NCBI RefSeq assembly: GCF_018333375.1
Contig: NZ_BORW01000001.1
Location: 248,001-312,000 of the forward strand
DNA length: 64,000 nt
Direction of reading: 5' to 3'
DNA from: Paenibacillus cookii
GTDB lineage: Bacteria > Bacillota > Bacilli > Paenibacillales > Paenibacillaceae
Of the stretch, positions 27,305 through 36,056 are shown piece by piece. The notes beneath the pieces were generated by a model. The model ran no database searches, had not been told where the DNA came from, and saw only the letters and a list, made by a program, of their open reading frames with translations. Numbering within the stretch: position 1 is the first letter of the stretch; each line of letters starts with the position of its first letter. Made by a program: the position numbers and the translations under genes.

Positions 27305-27398
27305 GCTTTTTTCGCGAACTTTTCTGCTCGCCTGCTTTGTACGATTTGCCCTTCAAATATGTCAAATCTCACGAAAAAAAGCCCTCATTCGCTCCCTG

Positions 27399-27427
27399 CA
27401 TTCAAAATCCGCAAATTATGCTATAAT
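27399..27427 (+). promoter_or_regulatory. Promoter of the PBP1A gene
   Basis: A perfect extended -10 (TGCTATAAT, 27419-27427) stands 30 nt before the start codon; the -35 region is poor, as often with extended -10 promoters. Confidence 0.65.
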
Positions 27428-27456
27428 AGTTCCGTTAAAAGGAGGAACGCACGCGA

Positions 27457-30400
27457 ATGGTTGAAAATAACAATAAAAAACCGGATAAGCAGCCAGCCAC
27501 GAAACCGAGGCGGTCCTACGCCCGGGTCACGGGCCTGGTCATCCTCTGGCTGTTTGTCGTCGGACTGATGGGAGCCCTGTTCGTCGGAGGCACCGCCATG
27601 GGTTACGTCGCTTATATCGTCAAAGACGAACCCGTCCGCTCCAGGGAACTGATCGATCAGAAAATGGGTGAAAACGCCATCACCAGCTTTGCTTATTTTC
27701 GCGACCAACAGACGCCCATCGGTCAAATCCGCACGGATGAAGACCGGCGTCCCGTCGAATACAAGCAAATTCCGAAATTAGTCATCGATGCCGTCATATC
27801 CATAGAAGACAACCACTTTTTTGAACATAATGGCGTAGACATGAAGGGCACGCTGCGTGCCGTAAGGCAAAAGGTGCTGAAAGAATCCGTCCAAACCGGC
27901 GGCAGCACATTGACGCAGCAGTTGGCCAGACGCGTTTTCCTGAGCCTCGACAAGACCGATGACCGGAAGATCAAGGAGATATTGCTTGCGCTCCGCCTGG
28001 AGCGGTTCATGACGAAAGAAGAGATTCTGACCGCTTACCTGAATAAGGTGCCTTTCGGCAAGGGCGCCAGCGGATACAACTTGTACGGAATCAAAGCAGC
28101 TGCAAAGGGCATTTTTAATATCAATGATCTGAATCAGCTTAACGTCGCTCAGGCCGCTTACCTTGCGGGGTTGCCGCAGCTTCCGACCCGGTACTCCGCT
28201 TACAATTCCAAGGGCGATTTCAATCCGGACGCCTTCAAGCGGGCGCTGGACCGCCAGCACCTCGTGCTGCGCCGCATGCTGGAGGAAAACAAAATCACGG
28301 AAGCCCAGTACAAGGAAGCGATGGCCTTCGATATCCGCAAGGCGCTCGCTCCCCGCGTCGAAAAGGCGTATTCGACCTACCCTTACCTGATGATGGAGAC
28401 CGAACGCCAGGCTTCGGAAATTTTGATGGAGCTGAATTTGAAAAACGCGGGCAAAGACCCGGAAGATCCGTCCGAAAGAGACAGCGATTTGCTCGAGGCG
28501 GCAAATCAACAGCTGAAGACCGGCGGATACCGCGTATACACCACCATCGATAAACGCGTTTATAATTCGATGCATAAAATCGGCGAAAACAAGGATAACT
28601 TCGGACCGGACAGCAAAACGAAAGGTCCTGAGCAAACGGCCGCCATGATGATCGACAACAAGACGGGCGCCATTTTGGGCATGCTCGAAGGCCGGGACTT
28701 CAACAAAGAACAGATGAACTACGCCACGCAGATGGTTCGCCAGCCGGGGTCGACCATGAAACCGATCGCCGCTTATCTGCCTGCCATCGAATCCGGCGCC
28801 ATCCAGCCCGCAAGCATCCTGGACGACGCCCCGATCATTCTGAAGGACGGCCAAAAGGGATTCCACATCCCGAAAAACTCGACTTCGGGTTACAGCGGAT
28901 TGATGACGGCGCGGAAAGCGTTGAACAAGTCCGTGAACACGATCGCCTTGAAGCTGTATAACAATGTCGTCGGCATCGACGCGGCATGGGCTTTTTCCAA
29001 AAAGCTCGGCATCACGACGATCCAAAAAGAGGATTATTCGGCCCAAACGGGCGTCCTGGGCGGTCTGAAGTACGGGGTCACCGTCGAAGAGCTGACGAAC
29101 GCCTACAGCGCCATCGCCAACCAGGGTACGTTCAACGATGCTTATATGATCGAAAAAATCGTCGATTCGAACGGCAACATCGTTTACCAGCATGAATCCA
29201 AGCCTGTGCAGGCATTTTCGAAGCAGACCGCCTATCTGATGACCGATATGCTACGCACCGTCATTACGGACGGAACCGGCGATGTTGTCCGCAAAAACTA
29301 CAAGCATTTCAAACAAATCCCGATCGTCGGGAAAACCGGTTCCACGCAAAACTATGCCGACGTTTGGTTTATGGGTTATTCGCCTGACGTCACGCTTGGC
29401 GTATGGGTAGGCTACAAGGAGCCGAAAAACACGCTGACGACCAAATCGGCCAGAAAGCGGGCCCAGTCCATATGGACGTTGATCATGAACGAAGTCGCTG
29501 AAAAGGAAGCGGATTTGTTCAAGACGGCGAAATTCGATAAACCCGAAGGCATCGTTTCCAAGACGGTTTCGGCCTATAGCGGTAAACTGCCGACTTCCTT
29601 AACCGATAAATTCGTGACCGATCTGTTTAACGTAAAATACGTGCCTAAAGCAAGCGATGACGCCATCGCCAAAGTCAAATACATCACGTACAACGGGGTC
29701 AACTACATTCCGAAGGATGGAACGCCTGAGGATATGCTGAAGGAAAAGGTCGTCATTAAACGCGAGAAACCGATTCCGGACCTCATCAAGGAGCTTGAAG
29801 CCGCATTCGCCAAAATGCGCGGAGGCCATGAGCCGCTTTCCTACTATATTCCGCGCGATGCCGGCGAGGATATGCCGACCGAAATCGATCCGCGGGTGGA
29901 TGACGGCGCTCCTCCGGCTGCGCCAGGCAACGTCAGAATGGCATTGAACGGCAGCAGCGCAACGATTACGTTCAATCCATCCGGGCAATCGGATGTCGTC
30001 GGATACCGGCTGTACCGGTCCCAAAACGGCGGCGCTTTCCAAAATACGGGCAAAATCGTGCTGGCGGGCAATGCGACTTCATTCACCAGCCCTGCCGATG
30101 CCGGTTCCGCGTTTTATGTGACGGCGGTCGATGTCGCAGGCAAAGAATCGGCGCCAAGCGCAACGGTAAGCAGCCTCGGCGACGGAATGATCGGGCTCCC
30201 TGGAGACAACGGCGCAATCACGGACCCCGGCGCTCCGATCGTTCCAGGCACATCGGTCGACCCGGGCACATCGCTCGATCCGGGCGCCAATGGCCAGCAA
30301 ATTCCGGGCCAATCCGTTACGGGTTCGGACGCGCAGCTGCAGGCGCCTGCTTCGCCTGTAAGCCTGCAGATTTCGCCGCTGGAAAACGGCATCCTGTTCC

Positions 30401-30615
30401 AATGGAATCCGTCCCGTCCTGAGGAAAAGGTGACGGAATACTACGTTTATTACAGCGAGAAACCCAATGGGTCCTACTCCAAAATCGGCTCCAGCCGCGA
30501 GCCCGGCTTCCAATATGCAGCAGCGGCGCCGGTAGCGGGTTATTTCCGGGTCACGGCCGTTAATTCGGCGGGGGAATCCCCTCCATCCCCGGCCTCGTAT
30601 TTCGAGAAAAAATGA
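27457..30615 (+). CDS. Class A penicillin-binding protein (PBP1A) with fibronectin type III domains
   Basis: A 1052-residue bifunctional peptidoglycan synthase anchored by one N-terminal helix (about 25-55). The GT51 transglycosylase has Glu117 in EDNHFFEHNG. The transpeptidase has the SxxK serine Ser432 (STMK), KSVN, and KTGST (626-630). The C-terminal 230 residues are extra: a fibronectin III domain (about 820-905), a Pro/Gly/Asp-rich linker with repeats of DPGxS, and a second fibronectin III domain (about 960-1048). AAAAGGAGGAAC precedes the ATG. These tails are common in Paenibacillaceae and probably bind wall polymer or proteins outside the cell. Confidence 0.95.
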   Translation: MVENNNKKPDKQPATKPRRSYARVTGLVILWLFVVGLMGALFVGGTAMGYVAYIVKDEPVRSRELIDQKMGENAITSFAYFRDQQTPIGQIRTDEDRRPVEYKQIPKLVIDAVISIEDNHFFEHNGVDMKGTLRAVRQKVLKESVQTGGSTLTQQLARRVFLSLDKTDDRKIKEILLALRLERFMTKEEILTAYLNKVPFGKGASGYNLYGIKAAAKGIFNINDLNQLNVAQAAYLAGLPQLPTRYSAYNSKGDFNPDAFKRALDRQHLVLRRMLEENKITEAQYKEAMAFDIRKALAPRVEKAYSTYPYLMMETERQASEILMELNLKNAGKDPEDPSERDSDLLEAANQQLKTGGYRVYTTIDKRVYNSMHKIGENKDNFGPDSKTKGPEQTAAMMIDNKTGAILGMLEGRDFNKEQMNYATQMVRQPGSTMKPIAAYLPAIESGAIQPASILDDAPIILKDGQKGFHIPKNSTSGYSGLMTARKALNKSVNTIALKLYNNVVGIDAAWAFSKKLGITTIQKEDYSAQTGVLGGLKYGVTVEELTNAYSAIANQGTFNDAYMIEKIVDSNGNIVYQHESKPVQAFSKQTAYLMTDMLRTVITDGTGDVVRKNYKHFKQIPIVGKTGSTQNYADVWFMGYSPDVTLGVWVGYKEPKNTLTTKSARKRAQSIWTLIMNEVAEKEADLFKTAKFDKPEGIVSKTVSAYSGKLPTSLTDKFVTDLFNVKYVPKASDDAIAKVKYITYNGVNYIPKDGTPEDMLKEKVVIKREKPIPDLIKELEAAFAKMRGGHEPLSYYIPRDAGEDMPTEIDPRVDDGAPPAAPGNVRMALNGSSATITFNPSGQSDVVGYRLYRSQNGGAFQNTGKIVLAGNATSFTSPADAGSAFYVTAVDVAGKESAPSATVSSLGDGMIGLPGDNGAITDPGAPIVPGTSVDPGTSLDPGANGQQIPGQSVTGSDAQLQAPASPVSLQISPLENGILFQWNPSRPEEKVTEYYVYYSEKPNGSYSKIGSSREPGFQYAAAAPVAGYFRVTAVNSAGESPPSPASYFEKK

Positions 30616-30627
30616 CGGCCATCCAAG

Positions 30628-30662
30628 GCTTATTCTGCAAATCGCAGGGTAAGCTTTTTTTC
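30628..30662 (+). terminator. PBP1A terminator
   Basis: GCTTATTCTGC pairs with GCAGGGTAAGC (two G-U pairs) around AAATC, followed by seven T. Confidence 0.85.
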
Positions 30663-30785
30663 TACGTTTTAAAGTCAATTTCCCAGAAAACGCTCCGTCC
30701 CGCCCCACCCTAACCCCCTGCTTCCCCGGCCATCGAACGGCTGCAATCCGGTAAACCGCCTGCTCAGGGATATCCCCTCCCAACA

Positions 30786-30819
30786 AAAAGAAACACCGGA
30801 ACGAATGATCCGGTGCTTC
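30786..30819 (-). terminator. acsA terminator
   Basis: On the minus strand AAGCACCGGA pairs with TCCGGTGTTT, followed by CTTTTTG, 22 nt behind the acsA stop. Confidence 0.8.
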
Positions 30820-30840
30820 CTGGATAAACGGTTTATGCGA

Positions 30841-32565
30841 TTAATCCTCGATCGTGGACAGGTCGCCTGTCGGCAGGTTCAGCTCCCAAGCCTTGAGCAC
30901 CCGGCGCATGATTTTGCCGGATCTCGTTTTCGGCAGCTTGTCGCGGAATTCGATCTCACGCGGCGCCGCGTGGGCGGAGAGTCCCTCTTTCACGAATTTA
31001 TAAATTTCGTTTTTCAGCTCTTCGGATTCCTGATAACCTTCGCGGAGCGAGATAAACGCTTTGATGATTTCGCCGCGGGTAGCATCGGGCTTGCCGATGA
31101 CGCCGGCTTCGGCTACCGCCGGATGTTCGACGAGCTTGCTTTCCACCTCAAACGGTCCGATCCGTTCGCCGGAGGAGTTGATGACGTCGTCGACGCGCCC
31201 CTGGAACCAGAAATACCCGTCTTCGTCCATGTAAGCCGAGTCGCCGGAAACGTACCAGCCCGGGATCCGGAAATATTCCTGATATTTGGCAGGGTTATTC
31301 CAGATCTGATTCATCATGGACGGCCAAGGCGTTTTGATGGCCAGGTTGCCCATCGTATACGGCGGAACCTCGTTGCCGTTGTCGTCGAGAATCGCGGCTT
31401 CCACGCCTGGAATCGGACGGCCCATCGATCCCGGCTTGATCGCCATCGATGGATAGTTACAGATCAAATGCCCTCCGGTTTCCGTCATCCACCACGTATC
31501 ATGGATGCGCTGGCCGTAGACTTTATGTCCCCAGCGAACAACCTCCGGATTCAGCGGCTCCCCGACGGAAAGCACGTGGCGGAGGCTGCTCAGGTCGAAT
31601 TGGGAAATGATGTCCGACCCTGCGCCCATCAGCATCCGGAATGCGGTAGGAGCGCTGTACCATACCGTTACTTTATTTTTAGCGATCGTGCCGTACCAAT
31701 CCTGTGGACTGAAGCGTCCGCCGCGAATAACGTTCGTTGCGCCGTTCAGCCACGGAGCGAAGATGCCGTACGACGTGCCCGTCACCCAGCCCGGATCGGC
31801 GGTACACCAATAAATATCGTCTTCGCGCAGGTCCAGCACCATTTTGCCCGTGTAATAATGTTGAATCATGGCATTTTGCACATGGTAGACGCCTTTCGGC
31901 TTCCCGGTCGAACCCGAAGTGTAGTGCATGATCAAGCCGTCGTTCCGGTCGAGCCATTCGATGGAAAGGTCGGAAGAAGCTTCTTTCATTTCGCCGAAAT
32001 AATCATGAATTTGTCCGTCTTCCTCAACTTGGTCCCCAACCACGAAAATATGCTTCAGCTCAGGCAGCTCGTCGCGCTTGACCCGGCCAAGCAGTTGGCT
32101 TGTCGTGACGAGCGCTACCGCGCCGCTGTCTTCCAGACGGTCTTTAACGGCCGTCTCCATAAACGCTTCGAACAACGGGCCGACGACGGCACCCACTTTC
32201 AGAATGCCCATGAGAGAAAAATAGAGTTCAGGACTGCGCGGCATAAAAATAAACACCCGGTCGCCTTTGCCGATCCCGTATTTGCGGAGAACGTTGCCGA
32301 ACTTGTCGGATTGCTCCTTCAAATCGCCGAAGGTATAACTTTCGTCCCGCGCAGCGTCGCTATAGAGCAAAGCCTTTTTGTCGCCGCGGCCTTCCGCAAC
32401 GTGACGGTCGATGGCCTCGTACGCCATATTGACCTTCCCGGTCGTGTACCAGCTGAAGTGCTTCTCGACTTCCTCCCATTGGAATTTCGAGCGGGCTTCT
32501 TCATAATCGCCCAGGTTGGACGTTGTGGCGACGCTTGGTAAAATTTCGTTTTGATTTTGATCCAT
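30841..32565 (-). CDS. acsA: Acetyl-CoA synthetase
   Basis: Activates acetate to acetyl-CoA through acetyl-AMP. The protein has 574 residues, close to B. subtilis AcsA. Motifs: YTSGSTGKPKGV for ATP binding, WWMTETGG, and the C-terminal catalytic lysine in PKTRSGKIMRR, the residue that AcuA acetylates to switch the enzyme off. I start at ATG 32565 (MDQNQNEI): GGGAGG stands 8 nt upstream, while the ATG nine bases earlier touches that site. acuA is divergent next to it. A cre-like site lies at the expected transcription start, so repression by CcpA is likely. Confidence 0.95.
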   Translation of the reverse strand: MDQNQNEILPSVATTSNLGDYEEARSKFQWEEVEKHFSWYTTGKVNMAYEAIDRHVAEGRGDKKALLYSDAARDESYTFGDLKEQSDKFGNVLRKYGIGKGDRVFIFMPRSPELYFSLMGILKVGAVVGPLFEAFMETAVKDRLEDSGAVALVTTSQLLGRVKRDELPELKHIFVVGDQVEEDGQIHDYFGEMKEASSDLSIEWLDRNDGLIMHYTSGSTGKPKGVYHVQNAMIQHYYTGKMVLDLREDDIYWCTADPGWVTGTSYGIFAPWLNGATNVIRGGRFSPQDWYGTIAKNKVTVWYSAPTAFRMLMGAGSDIISQFDLSSLRHVLSVGEPLNPEVVRWGHKVYGQRIHDTWWMTETGGHLICNYPSMAIKPGSMGRPIPGVEAAILDDNGNEVPPYTMGNLAIKTPWPSMMNQIWNNPAKYQEYFRIPGWYVSGDSAYMDEDGYFWFQGRVDDVINSSGERIGPFEVESKLVEHPAVAEAGVIGKPDATRGEIIKAFISLREGYQESEELKNEIYKFVKEGLSAHAAPREIEFRDKLPKTRSGKIMRRVLKAWELNLPTGDLSTIED

Positions 32566-32603
32566 TTCTTTCATCCTCCCTCTGTTTCTCCCAAAAATTG
32601 ATA

Positions 32604-32617
32604 GGGCAGCGCTTACA
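32604..32617 (-). promoter_or_regulatory. cre-like site (CcpA) in the acsA promoter region
   Basis: The minus strand reads TGTAAGCGCTGCCC, 12 of 14 positions of the consensus TGWAARCGYTWNCW. It lies directly downstream of the acsA -10 element, at about +1 to +15, a repressing position. B. subtilis acsA is known to be CcpA-controlled. Confidence 0.6.
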
Positions 32618-32618
32618 A

Positions 32619-32646
32619 TTTGTATGAGTTCATGCCATAATGACAA
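32619..32646 (-). promoter_or_regulatory. acsA promoter
   Basis: On the minus strand TTGTCA (32641-32646) and TACAAA (32619-32624) are 16 nt apart, about 53 nt before the start codon. Confidence 0.45.
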
Positions 32647-32856
32647 CATACACACGCAATCAGTCTTCAAAACCTTTTTCCGATGATTCCGATAAGCGAA
32701 AAACATGATACAGCAGGTCTGGCAGATGTAAAGATCAAAAATTGTGACTGTTTTTTGTCAGAAATCATTATAACATAGGATGAAAATTCCTGCCATCGCT
32801 TTTCATTTAATTGTTTTTTTGCTATAAGTAGGTTAGAAGCCGAAAGGAGCGTCCAG

Positions 32857-33489
32857 ATGGAACACCTGAAATTGTACCATGTCGAAACCGTGCCTCTTGG
32901 CGAGCGCTGCTTGGTCGTTGAAGGCCCCGTGCCGCCCGGAAGATTGTCCGAGTTAACCATGCACCCCGACCTCGATGCGTTCCGCCGTCCGAAAGACCAG
33001 CACGAAGCGCTGATCGAAATCGCCGGGCTTGCGGAGGGAAGGATCATCATCACCCGCGAGGAAAACATCATCGTCGGCTACGTCACCTTCCATTATCCGG
33101 ACGAGCAAGAGCGCTGGTCCCAAGGCCATATGGAGGATTTGATCGAGCTTGGCGCCATCGAGGTGGCCAACGATTACCGGTCGCTGGGCCTCGGCCAGAA
33201 GATGATCAAAACCGCCTTCGAAGGCGGGCAAATGGAACAATATATCGTGTTCACGACGGAATATTATTGGCATTGGGATTTAAAAAGCAGCGGGCTGAAC
33301 GTATGGGATTACCGCAAAATGATGGAACGGCTGATGAAGGTCGTCGACATGGTCTGGTACGCGACCGACGATCCGGAAATTTGCTCGCATCCGGCCAACT
33401 GCCTTATGGTCCGGATCGGCCGGGATGTTCCGATTTCGTCGAAGGAGCAGTTCGACCGCATCCGTTTTCAGCAGCGTTTCATGTATTAG
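32857..33489 (+). CDS. acuA: Acetyltransferase AcuA
   Basis: A 210-residue GNAT protein like B. subtilis AcuA, which acetylates and inactivates AcsA. The acetyl-CoA binding loop is in VANDYRSLGLGQKMI. The length and the position divergent from acsA match the B. subtilis acsA-acuABC locus, but acuB and acuC do not follow here. AAAGGAG precedes the ATG; a TGCTATAAG extended -10 lies at 32820-32828. Confidence 0.9.
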   Translation: MEHLKLYHVETVPLGERCLVVEGPVPPGRLSELTMHPDLDAFRRPKDQHEALIEIAGLAEGRIIITREENIIVGYVTFHYPDEQERWSQGHMEDLIELGAIEVANDYRSLGLGQKMIKTAFEGGQMEQYIVFTTEYYWHWDLKSSGLNVWDYRKMMERLMKVVDMVWYATDDPEICSHPANCLMVRIGRDVPISSKEQFDRIRFQQRFMY

Positions 33490-33525
33490 CCCGAGCTTTG
33501 GCAAAATCCATCTCATAAAACACAC

Positions 33526-33571
33526 GGCTGTCCCCTGCCGAGCGCCGCTCTCGTCCGGGACGGCTTATTTG
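33526..33571 (+). terminator. Possible acuA terminator
   Basis: GGCTGTCCC pairs with GGGACGGCT with wobbles over a 22-nt loop, followed by TATTTGTT. Weak. Confidence 0.35.
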
Positions 33572-33627
33572 TTATGCGCTCAATGGCCGGCAGCCCCCCT
33601 CTTCTGGTCCGCCGCATCTTCCAACGG

Positions 33628-33672
33628 CAAACAAGCCGCCCGGGGTTGGGGCCAACCTTGCCGGGCAGCTTG
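33628..33672 (-). terminator. mtnN terminator
   Basis: On the minus strand CAAGCTGCCCGG pairs with CCGGGCGGCTTG (one wobble), with an inner TTGG/CCAA helix. The T-run is short. Confidence 0.5.
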
Positions 33673-33690
33673 TTCGCTGATGAGCCGATT

Positions 33691-34389
33691 TTACATTTGC
33701 CGAAGCATATCATCCAAAATGGCATGCGAACGGCGCGAAGACGCCACCGTAAACTCGGCGAAGTTGGCATGCGCCGAACCGTCGGCTTTGTCCGACATGG
33801 AACGGATGACCACGAACGGCACGCCGTTCATGTAACAAACCTGGGCGACCGCCGCCCCTTCCATCTCGACGCACGCCCCCTGCAGATGTTCATAGAACCA
33901 GGAGACCTGTTCCACGCTGGCGATAAATTGATCGCCGGAGAGCACCCGTCCGACGCGGAAATTCACTTCGCCAAGCGTGCTGCACGCCTTTTCGGCAAGC
34001 GCGACCAGCGCCTTGTCGGCTTGAAAAACGGAAACCTCCTGATAAGGGATGACCCCGCGTTCGAAACCGAGCGCCGTCACGTCCATATCATGCTGAAGGC
34101 ATTCGGAGGAAATGACGATGTCGCCGATGTTAAGCTCCGGATGAACGGCGCCTGCGACGCCCGTGAACAACACTTTCGATACGCCGAAAAAGTCGATCAA
34201 AATTTGCGTCGTCACCGCGGCGTTCACTTTCCCGACTCCCGATTTGCAGACGATGACGTTTTTGCCGTGGAATGTCCCTTTATGATAGCGGACTCCGGCC
34301 TTCTCCACCGTTTCCGAGCCGTTCATCCCGGCCAGCAGCAGCTCGACCTCCTCGTCCATCGCTCCAATGATTCCGATTGTTTCCGGCAT
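33691..34389 (-). CDS. mtnN: 5'-methylthioadenosine/S-adenosylhomocysteine nucleosidase
   Basis: Cleaves adenine from methylthioadenosine and S-adenosylhomocysteine, by-products of SAM use, feeding methionine salvage and the activated methyl cycle. 232 residues. Family motifs: IIGAMDEEVE at the N-terminus, VEMEGAAVAQV for ribose and substrate binding, and RSMSDKADGSA with the catalytic Asp. AAAGGGAGAA precedes the ATG. It complements the yitJ-type enzyme at 2-4 kb. Confidence 0.95.
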   Translation of the reverse strand: MPETIGIIGAMDEEVELLLAGMNGSETVEKAGVRYHKGTFHGKNVIVCKSGVGKVNAAVTTQILIDFFGVSKVLFTGVAGAVHPELNIGDIVISSECLQHDMDVTALGFERGVIPYQEVSVFQADKALVALAEKACSTLGEVNFRVGRVLSGDQFIASVEQVSWFYEHLQGACVEMEGAAVAQVCYMNGVPFVVIRSMSDKADGSAHANFAEFTVASSRRSHAILDDMLRQM

Positions 34390-34435
34390 CTTGCATTCTC
34401 CCTTTTCCTAAATTTCGGTTTCCAGACCGATATGT

Positions 34436-34467
34436 GAAAAAAAGCTCCCGCAAGGAAGCTTTTTTTC
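34436..34467 (-). terminator. ccpA terminator
   Basis: AAAAAAAGCTCC pairs with GGAAGCTTTTTTT around CGCAA, T-runs on both strands; it stands between ccpA and mtnN. Confidence 0.85.
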
Positions 34468-34503
34468 AGCGTAACATAACCTTTTTCATATCGTTTCTAT
34501 TTC

Positions 34504-35514
34504 TTATTCGTTCACGTGGCTGACGGATAAACGCAAAATCGTCTCATGCGGCAAAATAACCCGGGGGTTGTCCACGTTTTCCTTTTTCATCAGCTTGGTC
34601 AGCAGACGCATGGCCACCGCGCCAAGATCGTACATCGGCTGAGCAACCGTTGTCAGCAGCGGACGAACCATGGAAGCCATACGCGTATTGTCGACGCTGA
34701 TCACGGAGAAATCGTCAGGCACTTTCAGCCCTTCGTCCTGGATGCTGTGAATGGCGCCGATCGCCATTTCGTCCGTTGCCGCAAAGATAGCCGTCGGCTT
34801 TTTCTTCAGCCCGAGGAAATATTTCATGGCTTCGACGCCGGACTCGTAGCGGTAGTTACCGATGCGGACAAGGTCCTCCTGGTATTCGATTCCCGCGTTC
34901 TCCAGCGCTTTTTTGTACCCTTGGAAACGGGAGTACCCGTTGGCAGGGTCCTGAAGCGTGCCGCTGATCATCGCGATTTCGCGGTGGCCGTGGCGGATGA
35001 GCGTGTTGACAGCGTCAAATGCCGCCGCTTCATGGTCGATATCCACGGAAGGATAGGTTCCCTGTTCATCCCGCGTCGCGCAAAGCACAATCGGTACGGC
35101 GGAGGTTTGGAATGCCTGAATATGCTCTTCCGTTACGGTTCCGCCCATGAACAGCAAGCCGTCGACCTGTTTCTCGAGCAGCGTGTTGATGACGCGAATT
35201 TCTTTTTCCTTCTTCTTATCGGCGTTACACAAAATGATATTATAGTGGTACATGTTGGCGATATCTTCGATGCCCCGGGCGATTTCCGCAAAAATAGAGT
35301 TCGAGATATCGGGAATGACTACCCCGACCGTCGTCGTTTTTTTGCTGGCAAGGCCTCTTGCCACCGCATTAGGGCGATATCCCAAACGTTCGATTGCTTC
35401 ATATACTTTTTTCCGGGTCTGAGGCTTCACGTTGGGGTTGTTGTTTACAACCCGCGATACCGTTGCCATCGATACGCCTGCTTCACGTGCCACATCGTAA
35501 ATGGTTACCGTCAA
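34504..35514 (-). CDS. ccpA: Catabolite control protein A
   Basis: LacI-family regulator that, with HPr-Ser-P or Crh-Ser-P, binds cre sites to repress or activate carbon genes. The DNA-binding HTH is [20 protein letters not shown] and the hinge is [21 protein letters not shown], nearly identical to Bacillus CcpA; then a periplasmic-binding-protein-like effector domain. Start: TTG 35514 gives MTVTIYDV with GGAG 9 nt upstream; ATG 35529, five codons earlier, is the alternative but has no clear site. It has a promoter with a palindrome in the spacer and a cre-like site just upstream. brxC/ytxJ is adjacent, as in Bacillus. Confidence 0.93.
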   Translation of the reverse strand: MTVTIYDVAREAGVSMATVSRVVNNNPNVKPQTRKKVYEAIERLGYRPNAVARGLASKKTTTVGVVIPDISNSIFAEIARGIEDIANMYHYNIILCNADKKKEKEIRVINTLLEKQVDGLLFMGGTVTEEHIQAFQTSAVPIVLCATRDEQGTYPSVDIDHEAAAFDAVNTLIRHGHREIAMISGTLQDPANGYSRFQGYKKALENAGIEYQEDLVRIGNYRYESGVEAMKYFLGLKKKPTAIFAATDEMAIGAIHSIQDEGLKVPDDFSVISVDNTRMASMVRPLLTTVAQPMYDLGAVAMRLLTKLMKKENVDNPRVILPHETILRLSVSHVNE

Positions 35515-35565
35515 ATTCCTTCTCTCCATTGCCAATAAATTTTCACTCGTCAACCCATTAAAATT

Positions 35566-35594
35566 ATGATACGACAAATTGTCGCATTCTGCAA
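35566..35594 (-). promoter_or_regulatory. ccpA promoter with a palindrome in the spacer
   Basis: On the minus strand TTGCAG (35589-35594) and TATCAT (35566-35571) are 17 nt apart. The spacer holds the palindrome CGACAATTTGTCG (35572-35584), touching the -10 element, an operator-like place. Confidence 0.6.
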
Positions 35595-35608
35595 TGATAA
35601 CGCTTTAC
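35595..35608 (-). promoter_or_regulatory. cre-like site upstream of the ccpA promoter
   Basis: The minus strand reads GTAAAGCGTTATCA, 12 of 14 positions of TGWAARCGYTWNCW, directly upstream of the ccpA -35 element. This suggests autoregulation; it touches the brxC stop codon. Confidence 0.5.
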
Positions 35609-35952
35609 TATCCTTTCAGGTGCTGTTTCAAAGCATCTTCCGTGATATGAGAATGAGATGTATGCCAGACCGGCGCCTGATTTTTGACCAGAATCACCTG
35701 AGGGGATTCATGCTGCACGCCAAGCAGATCCGCCGCTTCCAGCGAGACCGGGCGATCCTCGACCACATGGATTAATGCGTATTCTACGGCTTCGTTCGGC
35801 TCGTTTTGCAAGTATGACATCATCTGTTGATAGGCCCCGGCGCTGATCGGGCAGCGCGTGCTGTGCTTGAACAGGAGCAAAGGCTTTTCGTCCGAAGCAG
35901 CCAATGCGGAATGCAGCTGCTGGCTAGTAGTCAGTTTGGTCATCGTCGCCAT
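35608..35952 (-). CDS. brxC: Bacilliredoxin BrxC (YtxJ family)
   Basis: A 114-residue thioredoxin-fold protein of the YtxJ/BrxC type, which removes bacillithiol from mixed disulfides or acts as a monothiol redox protein. The active Cys34 lies in KHSTRCPISAGA. VVEDRPVSLEAADLLGVQHESPQ contains the conserved cis-Pro region. AAGGAG precedes the ATG. In Bacillus ytxJ is also close to ccpA. Confidence 0.88.
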   Translation of the reverse strand: MATMTKLTTSQQLHSALAASDEKPLLLFKHSTRCPISAGAYQQMMSYLQNEPNEAVEYALIHVVEDRPVSLEAADLLGVQHESPQVILVKNQAPVWHTSHSHITEDALKQHLKG

Positions 35953-36056
35953 TTGATATACATCTCCTTTTTTCGATTCATTCCTCCTTCTATCGTATCA
36001 AAAACTTCGTGAAAAATCCAACGAACTATGAAAATAATTCTGAAATTTTTTTGTTT

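Noticed and set aside
30805-32541. 578-codon open frame opposite acsA
   Set aside because: Shadow of acsA; composition rich in Arg, His and Phe, no start signal and no family.
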